A stretch of DNA of 64,000 nt, taken from the NCBI GenBank assembly GCA_030407005.1, contig JAUDYN010000009.1, positions 124,001 through 188,000 of the forward strand, written 5' to 3'. The number at the start of each line of letters is the position of its first letter. The stretch's first letter is position 1. The notes beneath the pieces are model-generated. The model did no database searches. It worked only from the letters and a program-made list of their open reading frames with translations, and was not told the origin of the DNA. This document shows positions 1 to 11,277 of the stretch, in pieces. Position numbers and translations under genes: made by a program. This stretch comes from Desarmillaria ectypa (taxonomy: Eukaryota; Basidiomycota; Agaricomycetes; Agaricales; Physalacriaceae).

Positions 1-720
1 TAGAGCTTATCGCACGACTGTGATCAATCTCCCTCTCATGTTCTTTCTTGCTTTCGTCTCCTTTTCTTCCTTCTTGTCCGGTGAGGCTCCCTCTATACAC
101 CATGCCTTTACAGCTTTCTGATATCCCTCCTACAGCTATAATGCATTATTTATATCGTCCGGGGGATCAGTTCCGAGGAGGAACTATTATCTCCGGACTC
201 ATTGTGCACTACCGACATCATCTCACCATGATGTCCAAATAATGATGGTCAGAATCAAGCTCGTTACTCAGCTCTCAGGCAGGATTTCGACCCACATTAC
301 TTGGCATCATAGTCCTGTATGTATGTAAAAGATTTGACAAATACCACATCCTTATGATCAGGATAGTGAATTCAGAGCGCGAGGACGTTTGGTCAGTATG
401 AAGAGTTATAATAATAATAACGATAATAACAACATGTGCGGGTTGCGCAGTGGTTATCGTCCCTGCGAAGCTGGTTTCGGTTCACAGCCATCACTTTCCC
501 GTTGAAAGATTTACTTCACGAACAGAGGTAGCAAAGAAACGGTGACTACCTAGTCAGGCAAGATTTGGAAATAATATAACTGCATAGGAATATGGTTTTA
601 ATGTACAATGATATACATAGACCAATAAAGAGCATCTATCATTGTCATAAAGACAACCATATAGGAATTGAAGATATCTGAAGTTTCATTTCACTTGAGA
701 AGGCAGTCGGGACGCCGAAT
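1..720. other. Gene-poor left edge
   Basis: I see no convincing exon chain on either strand. A short AT-rich simple repeat of ataataata/cgataataac type lies near 411-437. The last part is probably the 3' flank of the minus-strand secreted-protein gene that ends at 721. Confidence 0.5.
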
Positions 721-2074
721 TCACTCGCAGCTTCCAGCATAGCTGGTCTGGGTATTTGCAACCATGGAGCCCTTGAAGGTGGCAAAACTGGAGCGGTCAT
801 CCTGGTTCGTGACCACGGTTTCAATGTTGACGGCCCCTAGAATAAAACCGAGTTAGATAACCAAACCAGGCACTTGCACGACTACTAACACTTGTAGTGA
901 TCATGTGTCTTGTCGTCATAGTTGAACCAAATCCAACCAGTTGCAAGATAGCGAATGTTCCCAGTAGCCTGGATATTACATGTCTTGGTGCTCGTCTAGG
1001 AAGAAACGGTCACCAAGTTGCCTATCAACAGAAGATGAAACGAGACAAACCTCGGCCTTGCAAGTTTTACCTTCGGGAGCAGTCATCTTTATTGTCACTT
1101 TGCTCACATCGTTGTAAGACACATCAAAGCTATATGCCAATTGAGTCAGGTCATCGGGAGTCGGGAACACGATATGACCTACGTGCTCGACGTGGTATCC
1201 GTAACTGAAGTAGAGACGGTCAATGCTTCAGTTACTTCGGCTACTTCGGGAACGCCGATTTTGACCGTCAGCGTATCGGAGACGCCAATTGTCGAAGCAG
1301 CTGATTAACAGATAAGTAGTGGAACAATCACAGAAGGAGATGGGAAGACGTACTGCTGATAGTGTATGAAGTATCGGTATTGAAACCTTGGTCGACTTCA
1401 ATGTCCACCTCACCAGATGTGCCAATGAGGCTGCCATCAGAAGAGGCAGTGTGTGTCTGGCAGACAGGATCGCCTATCATAGGTTCAGAACATGGTCAAA
1501 AACAACATAGCTGCAAACCAACCAGAGAAGCTGAGCTGGACAACATCGTCCGTGATACAGACTTGTGCAGGGCGGTCGACGTACTAAAGAAGAAGAAGAA
1601 GGTTAGGTCATTAATCTCATGAACAGAGAATTGACATTACATCTTCAGGGTTCGTAACAATGTTGCGGGAGCCATCGCCCCAGTTGTTGTTGGCGTATTG
1701 AACAATGGCGTCCCATCCAGAAACTAAAATGTCAGCTGATTAGCGTCAAGTTACACAAGCAAAGAGAACATTTACGTGTTTTGGCTTCGTCGACGGACAA
1801 TTGTGCACATTGGCTGGCGGCACGGCGCTCGACATGGTTGGATTCGACCGGATACCTCCCGTAGAGAGAACCATCACGCTTGAAGGCAAGGTAGTGACCT
1901 TTTTCCTCGTCTACAGCGATGTGGGTGATATCCCTAGGAAGGGAGCGGACAAGCTCGCTGAAAGGCAAAGCAGTGACGCCGGAAAGGGCGGTCAAAAGAA
2001 TGATAAACTGGACAGATATTAACATAGCCAAAGATAAATTACAGGAGATCACTCACAGCGGTAGCACTAAACAT
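721..2074 (-). CDS. Secreted protein with signal peptide, uncharacterised Agaricomycete family
   Basis: This is a multi-exon gene read from ATG 2074 to TGA 721-723. Exon 1 (2074-2057) is only six codons and joins at 2007 to a hydrophobic stretch (FIILLTALSGVTALP), giving a typical signal peptide. Further exons are 2007-1776 and 1723-1641, followed by several more down to 721. Mature features include SGWDAIVQYANNNWGDGS, a middle part rich in Ser/Thr and long alternating strands (TLTVKIGVPEVAEVTEAL), YNDVSKVTIKMTAPEGKTC, YLATGWIWFNYDDKTHDHY and a C-terminal TQTSYAGSC. I recognise the pattern as one found in many secreted proteins of mushroom-forming fungi, with a beta-rich, pore-former-like look, but I cannot assign a function. 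All joins checked keep frame, except that the junction near 1180-1210 is not fully resolved. It is most likely exported outside the cell. Confidence 0.75.
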
Positions 2075-2559
2075 CGTGCAGGTGGATGTGAAGGAGGGTA
2101 GATCGTAAAGATAGGCAAGGTCGTTCAGTAAAAAGTAGCGACAGTCGAAAGTCGCAAAAGAGAATGTAGTGCTGATAATTCTCTATAGCCCATGCTCTTC
2201 TGCCTTTATACTACCAAGGTTTAGGCGGCGGCCCAGGTTACATGGCAAATTGCTCACGAGATGTTTCGAAGCAGCGCGCTCGCTCATAACAATCACCTGG
2301 ACTTCGAGCTATCATCAGGATGTGTTTCTGATCAACAGATCGTCCGAACTAGTCTCGAGGTTGGACCGTAGTAATGACTACCATCATGTTCCTGCAGCTC
2401 CACAGGCGTTAATCGTACTTGCAGATAATTCTGTAAAGCAATTCTGTGATAAGGACTCCTAACGTCAAGGTAACTTTTGTGTGAGTGAAAGGATGAAATC
2501 GAAGGCTGACGAAAGGAGGCCTGGGTATCACTTACGGCGCCAGCTCAGTCCGGACACCC
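2075..2559. other. Intergenic, nothing recognised
   Basis: Promoter side of the secreted-protein gene at 721-2074. Short open frames here have no exon-like borders or family resemblance. Confidence 0.4.
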
Positions 2560-3600
2560 CTCGTCGATGCAACGAGAATTGGTACTGTTAACGAAGAGAT
2601 CAGAGCCATCATTGATTGACCGTCTCGCCGAAACCAGAGATTCTTCGTACGACGCATGATTTCATGGAATGGTGTGCACTGCCTGTATCGTAGAAACAAT
2701 TTACATTCAATCCTTGAAACTCGGGCTTGAACGCCGCGGTACTTCGTTTGCTCGCCAACGGTACCCGGACGGAGTAAGAAGGAAAAGGCATGTGGGTGGC
2801 CAGTATCGGCAATTGGAAGCCGAGTCATACGCCACAGGCGCGCCAAAAGCCTCAGCCAGCCGCCATTTGTTCCTTACTAAGTTACGACTACCATGGCAGC
2901 ACTCAGTACCTAAACTTATCCAACTTATTCCCCATCGAGTCGAACCCAAAAGATCACGATTCAAGGCGATGGGAGACCATCCGTTTGTAGCTCCAGGAAC
3001 CATTAGAGCACATTTTTGATACCTTCCAGGGGATTTGCTCACAAGTGGCGGAAACAGACCATGACTTACATAAGCCAATGATCGGCTTCAAACCCTTGTA
3101 CATACTATTACAGTGTGACATGTTCATTTTCTCCACAACTGCTCCAACGAAATTGGTCCTCGGTCCCCACAACACAGTCAAGTCGTCAGCGCGAACTTTG
3201 ACAACAATTCACTTAGGGTGACTGAATGGCACTCACCCCGGTATCAAGCGCCCATTCTCCACCACTGGATGCGCCTGATAATTCCAAATATCCCACCATT
3301 TACCTTTCGTCCAGTCACCATACAACAAATCTGAATCATGTCGTATGAGATTAAACTGAACAGTGAAGAAATTCCCACGACTTCTACAGAATCACTTCCC
3401 ATTGGGAACTACGCCTCATGTTTGCCAGCCAGATCCAAACACTCCGGTATGATTTTGCACCTTTTTGGTGTAGGATTATCTTTAGGATGCCTCACAGTTT
3501 GATATGGTAACCCCTATGGCGGAAGCCGTCAGGATAATAGATCATCACCGATGTTTCATTACCGGAATCGGGTCTCCGGATGACATGGGGTTGGTATGGG
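2560..3600 (-). pseudogene. Degenerate gene, family not recognised
   Basis: On the minus strand several blocks read as protein but not as one intact frame. Block 1, near 3590-3510, holds SGNETSVMIYYPDGF. Block 2, near 3460, holds VQNHTGVFGSGWQ. Block 3, near 3385-3240, holds DLLYGDWTKGKWWDIWNYQ and NGRLIPG. Block 4, near 3180-3075, holds LTVLWGPRTNFVGAVVEK. Weaker blocks down to about 2600 include GLNVNCFYDTGSAHH. Blocks 3 and 4 join well across a normal 40-nt intron, while blocks 1-3 need frame changes or cross stop codons. Trp-rich motifs suggest a secreted or sugar-binding protein, but this is a guess. No start codon is assigned. Confidence 0.4.
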
Positions 3601-4623
3601 TGTTCCTGCTGCACTTCGGTTCTCATGCGATAGGATACTGATGGTATCGCAGTTGTTCAACTATAAGACAGTTGATGTTAGATCTTTCAGCATTGATGTT
3701 AATATAAGCCTGGTCCCTATGAGCGCACGCGTACTTATCTCTTTCTCAGGATGGTCATCACGTCGTCATCTTTCAGGACATGGGATCTACCTAGTCACTG
3801 TTATCGTCTCATGTGGTTCACCAGAGACGGTCGGGGACCGGATGATAGATTTCTCGGAGAACGTTTTGTGTCTCAATGCAAGGTGAAGATATCTGTGATA
3901 TAATAGATGTGTGCCATTGATACATTGATGTGATTTTAAATCATCTCCTGTGGCCCATGCTTGATTATAAGCGGTCAGGATGATGGCTGTTTCCCTGCAA
4001 CACCACATACGTCCTCTCACTCACAGGATGGCCTTTCCAAGTTCTTGGAAATGATTCTTCTCGCTATGGAGGACACCGCAAGCTCGTTTTGATGTACGAG
4101 TATTCCTTTCTTTTTTTGGCCACTTACGGAAGAGCCCGGGGGTGCTGGGGCGGGTCAAGTTGGTGGGTAGTTGGATATGACGGAATATTTGTCTTCACAA
4201 GTATACCGTACTATCTCTGATAGCGTATCGGTTAGTACATGCACCTGTGGTAACCGAAATAACTTGAACGCGCGCGAAAGCTGGATTCGACTCCGAGTCA
4301 GAGAGATGATGAGTAAAACTCCTTTCTTTTGCTCGCAGCTTGACAGAATTTCAATCAAGTTTCTAGTTCCAAGGAATTAACTCGTCGAAGTTAGGAGAGT
4401 TGTGACTCATGACTCGCATGGTCACAGCATTAACAGCCACCCCCAAATACCAAGAGGATCAAACAGGACGGTGTATTAGAATCTTATACTACGTACACAT
4501 GGGAAACCCACACAATCCAAGTATTTTCAGGTTCAAAAATTCAGGCTCATAAACACTTATTGTGAAATTGGGAATGCATCAGTGCATGTCCGAGCGAAAT
4601 ACGCAACCTTTCCGGCCTCATCT
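3601..4623. other. Intergenic, nothing recognised
   Basis: Both strands were read. The open frames at 3596-3886, 3787-4020 and 4155-4380 are short and overlap each other on opposite strands. None joins to a neighbour by plausible introns. Confidence 0.4.
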
Positions 4624-5721
4624 TCAACAGCTCGTCGCCTCAATGCTGATATTGAGGTTTCCTTCCTGTTCTATGATTCAGTATTTGAGCTAGGGAGCAA
4701 AACAAAATACTCTTACGAAAGACGAGAGAAGGCTCTTCGCCGAGGTCGCGATGTCAAAGGCATTGACACCACTGGCCTCGCAGGCTTCATTGTTCGAGAC
4801 AGACTATGTACGGGCCAGTACCAGTCAATTCTAGCTATGCTGGATTGAGAAGAATACATTACCCCTCCGAATGCGGAAATCTTGCAGTAGTTAGCGGGAT
4901 GGGTCGATGGGCACCTACACGATCCGAATCATTATCAAGCACATGACAATTGAGGCTTCGCTACTCACGCGTCCACAACCTTGACTTCATTGAAATGAGA
5001 ATGTACACATTTAACGATCAGTTCGGCAGAATCTCATACCTTTGACGCTGTTGCCTGTACATGATCCAGAGGTCTCGCCATCAAGCGATCCCGTACCTGC
5101 CGCTTGTAAGTTTGTATCCGAGAATTTATGATAAAGAACACTGCTTACACTTGATATTGAAGCACAGTCCGCATTGCTTCATGCCGGAACAAGAGGCTAA
5201 ACGGTATCAATCAAAGAGTATAATCCGTAGCGAGCTATTCAACTGACGACCAGTACAATCAGTGCAAGAGCCCGACCCGTTGCTAGTGAACAGCATATGA
5301 GTTATATGTATATTCACGCGTTACATTGCCTACTGACCATTTGCTAGAGTCTTTGGAGCCTGAACACACAGCTCCCGTCCACAAAGGCGAAAGGTCACCC
5401 AAGGCGGCTGCATAGATATCGGTCCCCTGGGAATTGGTCGGCGAGTAACCTAAGTTGAATACTCAACGGTCTGAGAACAAAAAAAAATATGATGAAGGAT
5501 ACCTGAACAAGCAACACTGGATTGTGTCCCGTACTACGTGACGAGGGAATCAATTAGCGGCATTTACTCGAAGCTGTAGGAATTCACGTCATTCCAAGTC
5601 GTTACGCCAGTGTCAGCGCTGACAATAGCGATGTGTGCCACTATGACCGAGCTGAGACGCTGAATGGGCCTAGTATTAGACGATACTCACAAGGTATGAG
5701 AGACAGTAGACGCAAATTCAT
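4624..5721 (-). CDS. Expansin-like secreted protein (DPBB/barwin-like)
   Basis: A chain of short exons on the minus strand ends at TGA 4624-4626. Conserved pieces in order are WNDVNSYSF, GTDIYAAALGDLSPLWTGAVC, CTDCTG, SGMKQCGLCFNI, ETSGSCTGNSVKVKVVDACP, STHPANYCKISAFGG, EACEASGVNAFDIATSA and the end EGNLNISIEATSC. The CGxCF, VKVVDACP and NAFDIATSA motifs are those of double-psi beta-barrel expansin-like proteins of basidiomycetes, which loosen or bind cell-wall polysaccharide. Introns are about 45-60 nt, and most joins are in phase. ATG 5721 starts a hydrophobic stretch (MNLRLLSLIP) with a TATA box 70 bp upstream, but the first intron join to SSVIVAHIAIVSA is one base out of phase. This could be a frameshift, an odd intron or a sequence error. 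The function is secreted wall modification; the substrate is unknown. Confidence 0.72.
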
Positions 5722-5790
5722 GATTAATGCTTGTCGATATGTCTTTAGGATGAGGGTAAATGTTGTACGACCTATAGAAGTTTTCAGAAC

Positions 5791-5799
5791 CTTATATAT
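5791..5799 (-). promoter_or_regulatory. TATA box of the expansin-like gene
   Basis: On the minus strand the sequence reads atatataag, about 70 nt upstream of ATG 5721. This spacing fits a TATA-driven fungal promoter. Confidence 0.45.
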
Positions 5800-5892
5800 C
5801 TGTTAACCATATGAATTGTGAGCACGAAAACCAATACGACATAGAAATGGAGAGACCAACGACCGTATACCAAAGAATTTCCATTCTCAATT

Positions 5893-6084
5893 TCAATCAG
5901 TATAGTATTGATTCGTTTTATAAATTTTACTGATACCTGGTAACATTTTACCTGCTTTTAAATCCAATAAAGGATCGGAGTCAAAAATAACACAGCCGTT
6001 TAAATCTATTATAGGGTCTTTGTCATTTATTAAACGCTTGTTATCGAAGTATAGTCTAAATTTCTTATCTGTTATTATTGACAT
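5893..6084 (-). other. AT-rich open frame of foreign composition
   Basis: A 63-codon frame starts with MSIITDKKFRLYFDNKRL and ends YKTNQYYTD. It is much richer in A+T and in Lys/Asn/Ile/Asp codons than every gene around it. It has no exon partners. It could be a nuclear copy of mitochondrial DNA or of a mitochondrial plasmid ORF. I could not name the source gene. Confidence 0.4.
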
Positions 6085-6731
6085 AACATCGGCAAGGAAA
6101 CCGTTCCCAGGGAATGGAGCGAGATAACTTACGATCCGAGCTTCTACCGTGAGCGTCTACAAATAAATGAACCGACCAACCAGATTTTACGAACACGTAG
6201 GGATACGCGTTGCCCTTCGCATTGGATAATCCTGTGATGAAGATGGGTCTACCAACGGTTCAGGTTAATGTTTCGCCGGCATACTGCGCACTGCGCAGTT
6301 ATGGACTTTGGGTCGTTGCTGATTCTAAAAACCTCCTTCACTATGTGGAAACACGTCTGGTTGAATCTCTTACGAGAACGGGAACCTCATTGCGTGGGTG
6401 GAGAAGTTGGAAGTGGATAAACAAAGACGCGACAAAATGCGTAGAAACCGACTGAGGTGGTGGTAACGATAAGTACGGCGATCAAGGTCAATAGGGATAA
6501 ACACTGACTGTTGCAAAAATTTCTTGTTGCAGAATGAAGGGCCGTTGGGTGCGTGCGCGTGTCATATGTAAGGAGGCTGTACTGAACACTGGATTCGACC
6601 GCATTCCAGTCTTCACCGTTGCTTTAGCGTGAACAACGAAGGGAGATACAAAGAGTTCGAGCCGCAAGCGTCGTACAGGAAGAATGATGATAATAAATTA
6701 ATGAGAAGCTCAATATGTAGTATACGTAAGA
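6085..6731. other. Intergenic with weak coding-like traces
   Basis: On the minus strand near 6200-6130 a stretch reads AYPYVFVKSGWSVHLFVDAH, followed by a possible donor (gtaagt) at the border of the AT-rich block. It has no secure partner exon, so I do not call a gene. Confidence 0.3.
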
Positions 6732-7260
6732 TCAAAATAGATCGTCGACGTCTTTATCATAGAAGAATCGCCAGTTGTCTGAGGGGTAGATGGCGATGGA
6801 TGAATCGGGGGTATCCTCCAACCTACAGCAGCATCCGTTAGCAGGCGCACAAAGAAGTGGTGGCATTTCGTCGCTTACATCGGCACCCCCCCACCAAAAC
6901 CGAGATCAAAGTGGCATATGGATTGCAGATGTGTCCAGTCTTCCAATGTTAACGACGGGTCGCTCGGTGTGTCTTCTTGTTCAAATATCCGCGTCGCGTA
7001 TTCTTCGTAAAACGCCCTGAGCACATTAATCGGTATATGCGGGACACTCAAACCAAGAACTTGAAAGAACCGACCTGATATCAGCCATGGCATCTTCATA
7101 ACTATCTTCGTACTCCCCATCGGGTGAAGGAAGGCGGATACCATCGACAGCCATTTCAAGGATTACACTGAGTAGGTGGGGTGGTCAGAATGAGAGATAA
7201 AAAAGTGGACGACCATGCTCACATTTCGCCCAAGTCAGTAGGCGTGTAGTAGGCGTCCAT
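6732..7260 (-). CDS. Small acidic orphan protein, 119 aa
   Basis: Four exons join in phase with canonical borders. Exon 1 (7260-7223) is MDAYYTPTDLGE. It joins to VILEMAVDGIRLPSPDGEYE, then to AFYEEYATRIFEQEDT through a 55-nt intron with a gtcggt donor and a ttaat branch site. The last join reaches LEDTPDSSIAIYPSDNWRFF and the stop TGA at 6732-6734. The product is rich in Asp and Glu and in Tyr/Phe/Trp, with no signal peptide, membrane segment or known domain visible. Because every intron keeps frame and the product has clean ends, I think the gene is real. Its function is unknown. Confidence 0.6.
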
Positions 7261-8147
7261 TGAACCGTCGGTGGCGAAGAAACATGGGGATCAATTTATA
7301 AAGAGCCGCGAGTCACCATTTGTACATCGCGGATAAATATTCTCTGCCACCCTTTCTTTCGGTGACTGACGAGGGTCAACGGCGCCATGAGTAATTGAAA
7401 AGCTACCAAAACAACCTAAGACGAAAAAGGGAATGAGGGACAAAACAAAAAACATTGATTCAATGTTGACTGTGACCGTCTGACAAGAGCCTTACTCGCA
7501 CGGTTACTGGCACGTCCTCTGCAAGTTGTTCACAAGCAGGAGAACCACTGACAAGGATAGTACGTCCCGGAGAAAATGTTCATAGAGAACCCCTGAGAAA
7601 CGTACCTCACGCTTCAAACCAACAATCAGTATCATTTCCAACAGCTACCGTCACATTGCGAGGCATTCTTCATTTTCGTGCCGCCTACTAAGTATGGCAA
7701 TGAAAGGCGCCACCACATATTACCAAATAACATTGCCGACCATACATACGATACATATCCATGAGATATAGAAACCAGTTCTTGTTTCCGATTCCCCGGT
7801 CGCTCCTCTGCAATCGGTCAGAAATCTGGAGGGATTCGGGAAGGAAAAGAATGAAAATACTTACCTTACACTTCGTGTTTAACAGTAATCTCCAAGCTTC
7901 AAAAAGAGCGAGACAGATACTGTCTATTCAAGGTGAGGCTCACGCAATACCCTAAGCCCTAGTCGCGTGTGGATAATCAGTTGAGACGCAAAGAAGACGT
8001 GAATCGATATCGATTTCGGATGACCGGCCCTAAAGTGAGCACGTGACGGCGTACCTTTCTGAATCACGAAATTTTCTTTCTTGAACACTTTCCATCACCA
8101 TCGCCCTTCCTCACGACCTTCATATTTTCCTTCTCCCGTACTAAAAG
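7261..8147. other. Divergent intergenic region
   Basis: It separates the small acidic gene (minus) from the eEF1B-gamma gene (plus), so it probably holds both promoters. The plus-strand side close to 8148 is C/T-rich (8080-8145), as is usual before strongly expressed fungal genes. No exon is supported. Confidence 0.45.
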
Positions 8148-9726
8148 ATGTCGACGCCTACTCTGTGGACAATTCCCATGCAGCCAAAGGGCAAGCCGGT
8201 ACGTGCAGTGTGGCTTTGATTCATATCGATATCTAAAGATGCCCTACAGATCCGGGCTGCAGCCGTTATCGGAGGAGTTCCCTTTAAGCTCCCGGATGCC
8301 TATGCACACTTTGAAGACAATTTGAAGCCTCCATTCTTGGGCAAATTCCCTCACGGAAAGATCCCAGCATGGGAGGATGGCGATTTCTTACTCTTTGAGT
8401 GGTCTGCGATTGCTCGATACGGTGCGTAATTGCGACGTTTTGCGATTCATTCCCGTTTTCCTAGGATGAGATTCATTCATTCAGTTATCCCTGTCTTAAC
8501 ATCCGTGTCGACAGCATTTCTAATTCTCTGATTTCTTTCTTCTTCTCCGTTACGATGGATACTGATATCTTCGGTTCCCAGTCGCCTCAAAAGCTCCCAA
8601 TTCGAACTTGCTCGGCTCGACTCCAGAGGAAGCTTCTCAAGTTGACCAGTGGATCCACCTTGCTGAGAGTGAAGTCGATATCTATACCGTTCTTACCAAC
8701 CATGTCTGCAACGGCAAAATCGCCGGATACTCCAAGCCTGCCCACATCTACTTCCTCGAGAAACAGCTTCGTGCTCTCAAAACTCTTGATGCTCACCTTG
8801 CTAAGCATACCTTCTTCGTCGGCGAGCGCATCACCCTTGCTGACCTCAGCGTTGCTGCCTTCATCCAATACGGCGTCAGCATCAGCATCGACGCCTCTGT
8901 TCGTGCCCAGGTCCCCCATCTCATCTGCCACCTCGAGACCATCGTCAACCAACCGCAGCTGAAGGAGATCTACGGCCCCATCAACTACACCGAGAAGGGT
9001 GTGCAGTTCGTCCCACCAAAGAAGGAGAAGGCCCCCGCTCCCCCTAAGGAGAAGAAGGTCGAAGAGAAGAAGCCGAAGAAGAAAGAGGTCGAGGACGACG
9101 GTGCTGACGAGCCCGATGTCCCTCCCGAGCCCAAGGTCAAGAACCCCCTCGATGACCTCCCCAAGTCGACGTTCAACCTCGAAGACTGGAAACGTGCGTA
9201 CTCCAACAAGGACACTCGTGGAGCTGGTGGATCCATCGAATGGTTCTACCAAAAGTGAGAAGCATTCAATTTCCCCGCACCTCTCGTAACTCAGGTCTTT
9301 CTTCAGCTTCGACGTCGAAGGCTTCTCTATCTACCGTGTTGACTTCAAGTATAACCAAGAACTCACCCAAACCTTCATGTCCTCCAACCAAATCGGCGGA
9401 TTCTTCAACCGTCTAGAGGCCTCGCGGAAGTACCTCTTTGGTTCCGTCGGCGTTCTGGGCCAGACGAACGATAGCGTGATTAGCGGTGTGCTCATCCTCC
9501 GTGGGCAGGATGTCATCCCTGTCGTGAACGTTGCTCCTGATTGGGAGAGCTACAAGTATGAGAAGATTGACCTCAAAGATGAGAAGCAGAAAGCCTTCTT
9601 CGAGGGCGCTCTCGCTTGGGATTTGGAGCTCGATGGAAAGAAGTGGGTTGATGGAAAGAATGTATGTCGTTTTCCTCCACCTCGCATTCTGTCGCATACT
9701 GATATCACTGCACGCAGTTCAAGTAA
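8148..9726 (+). CDS. Translation elongation factor eEF1B gamma subunit
   Basis: Five exons (8148-8198, 8250-8421, 8582-9254, 9307-9661, 9718-9726) give 419 aa. The N-terminal half is a glutathione-S-transferase-like fold (residues about 1-210; FLEKQLRALKTLDAHLAKHT, FVGERITLADLSVAAFIQYG). A Lys/Glu/Pro-rich linker follows, then the conserved eEF1G C-terminal domain (NPLDDLPKSTFNLEDWKRAY, GFSIYRVDFKYNQELT, FMSSNQIGGFFNRLE, ending FK). It scaffolds the eEF1B exchange complex that recycles GTP on eEF1A in the cytoplasm. Length and domain order match the family. The last exon has only two codons plus the stop, which is normal here since FK closes the conserved domain. The gene looks intact. Confidence 0.95.
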
Positions 9727-9849
9727 TTTGATACTTACTGTAATGACTGTATTCATCATGTTGCTGCTGATCTATTAGCATTTGGGGGTAGTGTTCGATA
9801 GAGAATGAAAACACGAGTGTAACAATATTCTTGAATGCCAATTGGCGCG

Positions 9850-10190
9850 ACTTGCTTACTCCTATCCCTTCCGAAGCTATGACGCCAGAAGATATCTCCC
9901 CAACACCGCTCTATGTCAACAGTGGAATTGACGTTGAGGTTTTTGTCTCAGACAGCCTATCTTGATATCTAGGAATTTTATCATTGAAACATCGACAAAT
10001 GTAGGAAACAAGGTATCGAATCAAGAGTTCTGATGGGAGTCTTCGCATTATTATGGCGATTCAGGCACTGGGAATGGCAAGTAACGACTTCATATGATGA
10101 GCCAAGGTGAACCGAATACTGACCATTTCTGCTGCATTTACAGGGTGTACACTATCCTCATGGTCGGTAGGCAGTGGTGAAGCCGTTGTC
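9850..10190 (+). pseudogene. Relic of a RecQ-like DEAD/DEAH helicase
   Basis: A short reading starts with MTPEDISPTPLYVNSGIDVE near 9879. It joins across an intron ending at about 10011 to SSDGSLRIIMAIQALGM, then after a second intron to GVHYPHGRQ and a stop. The pattern (R-I-I-x-A-x-x-A-L-G-M-G-V) is that of RecQ-type helicase motif V. Only this small part of the helicase core is present, and no motifs I-III are seen. I take it as a fragment, not a working enzyme. An alternative is a small orphan gene using the same frame. Confidence 0.4.
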
Positions 10191-11277
10191 TGTCACAAAA
10201 TCGTTCTACCTGAAACATTTCGTGGACGCATCGGACAGCAAAGAAGTGAGCGACAACCCGGAGGACAAAGTCGGTAAACCAGAGGAAGGTAACGATGCGA
10301 CAGGACATCCTATATGGCCAGTGACCATTCTATTGTATTTCCATCCTCTTTTCAGACTTGGTCGACTGTCATAAAATTGCGGATCGGACTGCCTCTAGTT
10401 TAGCCGTCGGCGCCAGAAAGCTTACCACTGTAGGAAGCGGATCGATGTATCTTTGACGAGGAGGCTTCCCGGCCTGTCCCCTGCTAGGAGCGTCTCCAGT
10501 CTTCTTTCACGCAGGCCTTCGCCTTGTATTGCCTTCATGCCATCGATGAAAAAAAGCTTCAATGGTCTTGCTTTGATATTGTCGTCGTGCAAGATGCTCG
10601 GTCAGTCTGGTGTGCTAGCCCTGCGCCAATGCTAAAGTTATCCTGAAGGGTATATATATATCTGACAAGTGTTCGATGTCATGTCAGGTACCAAAGAAAA
10701 CGACCAGGTTTCTTTCCCTGATTGGGTAGGTACAGGAGATGTGCCAGCATTACCCTACACTCAGAAGCCGCCATGTCACAAGATAACTACATAAAGGCAG
10801 TTCTCCCTTTCTAGCTGAAGGTACGTTGTATATGACGGTTCTGTATCATGTTTATTGCTTACGCTTTAAAAGCGAGATATCAACCGATGTAATAAAACAT
10901 CCTAAACTATTTCTGGCCCTCCGTCTGATCCATCTGTGAATTGATCATTTAACCACTGTGCAAGTGCCTGACTGAAACTGCGTACGGGGCTCAATCTGTG
11001 ACGCGGATATCCTAACTGCAGACATACGCTCTGATTGAAGACGCTCAGTATTCAGCGTTTTTCATACGATTAGACCGTCACCGCGGTCCCACGAAAGCTA
11101 CAAGGAAGAGTGCCAAACGTCGGATACGCGTCGGCGCGATCCCGCGGTTTCGCAGCTTGTTGATGGACCCAAGACTGCGGATACGTGTAGTCGGGAATTC
11201 TGATGACACTGAAAGCACCGCTCCTCATCGATTCATCGACTTAATCTCTTACCACTTTTTTACCCCCACTGCCAACG
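10191..11277. other. Intergenic with one unexplained open stretch
   Basis: On the minus strand about 10600-10440 reads as an open stretch (FIDGMKAIQGEGLRERRLET and GDRPGSLLVKDTSIRFLQW, then stop) that looks coding, but I find no partner exons and no family. The rest is probably the promoter of the gene at 11278. Confidence 0.35.

Noticed and set aside
411..437. Simple repeat as a regulatory site
   Set aside because: It is a short imperfect ataata microsatellite with nothing tying it to a gene.
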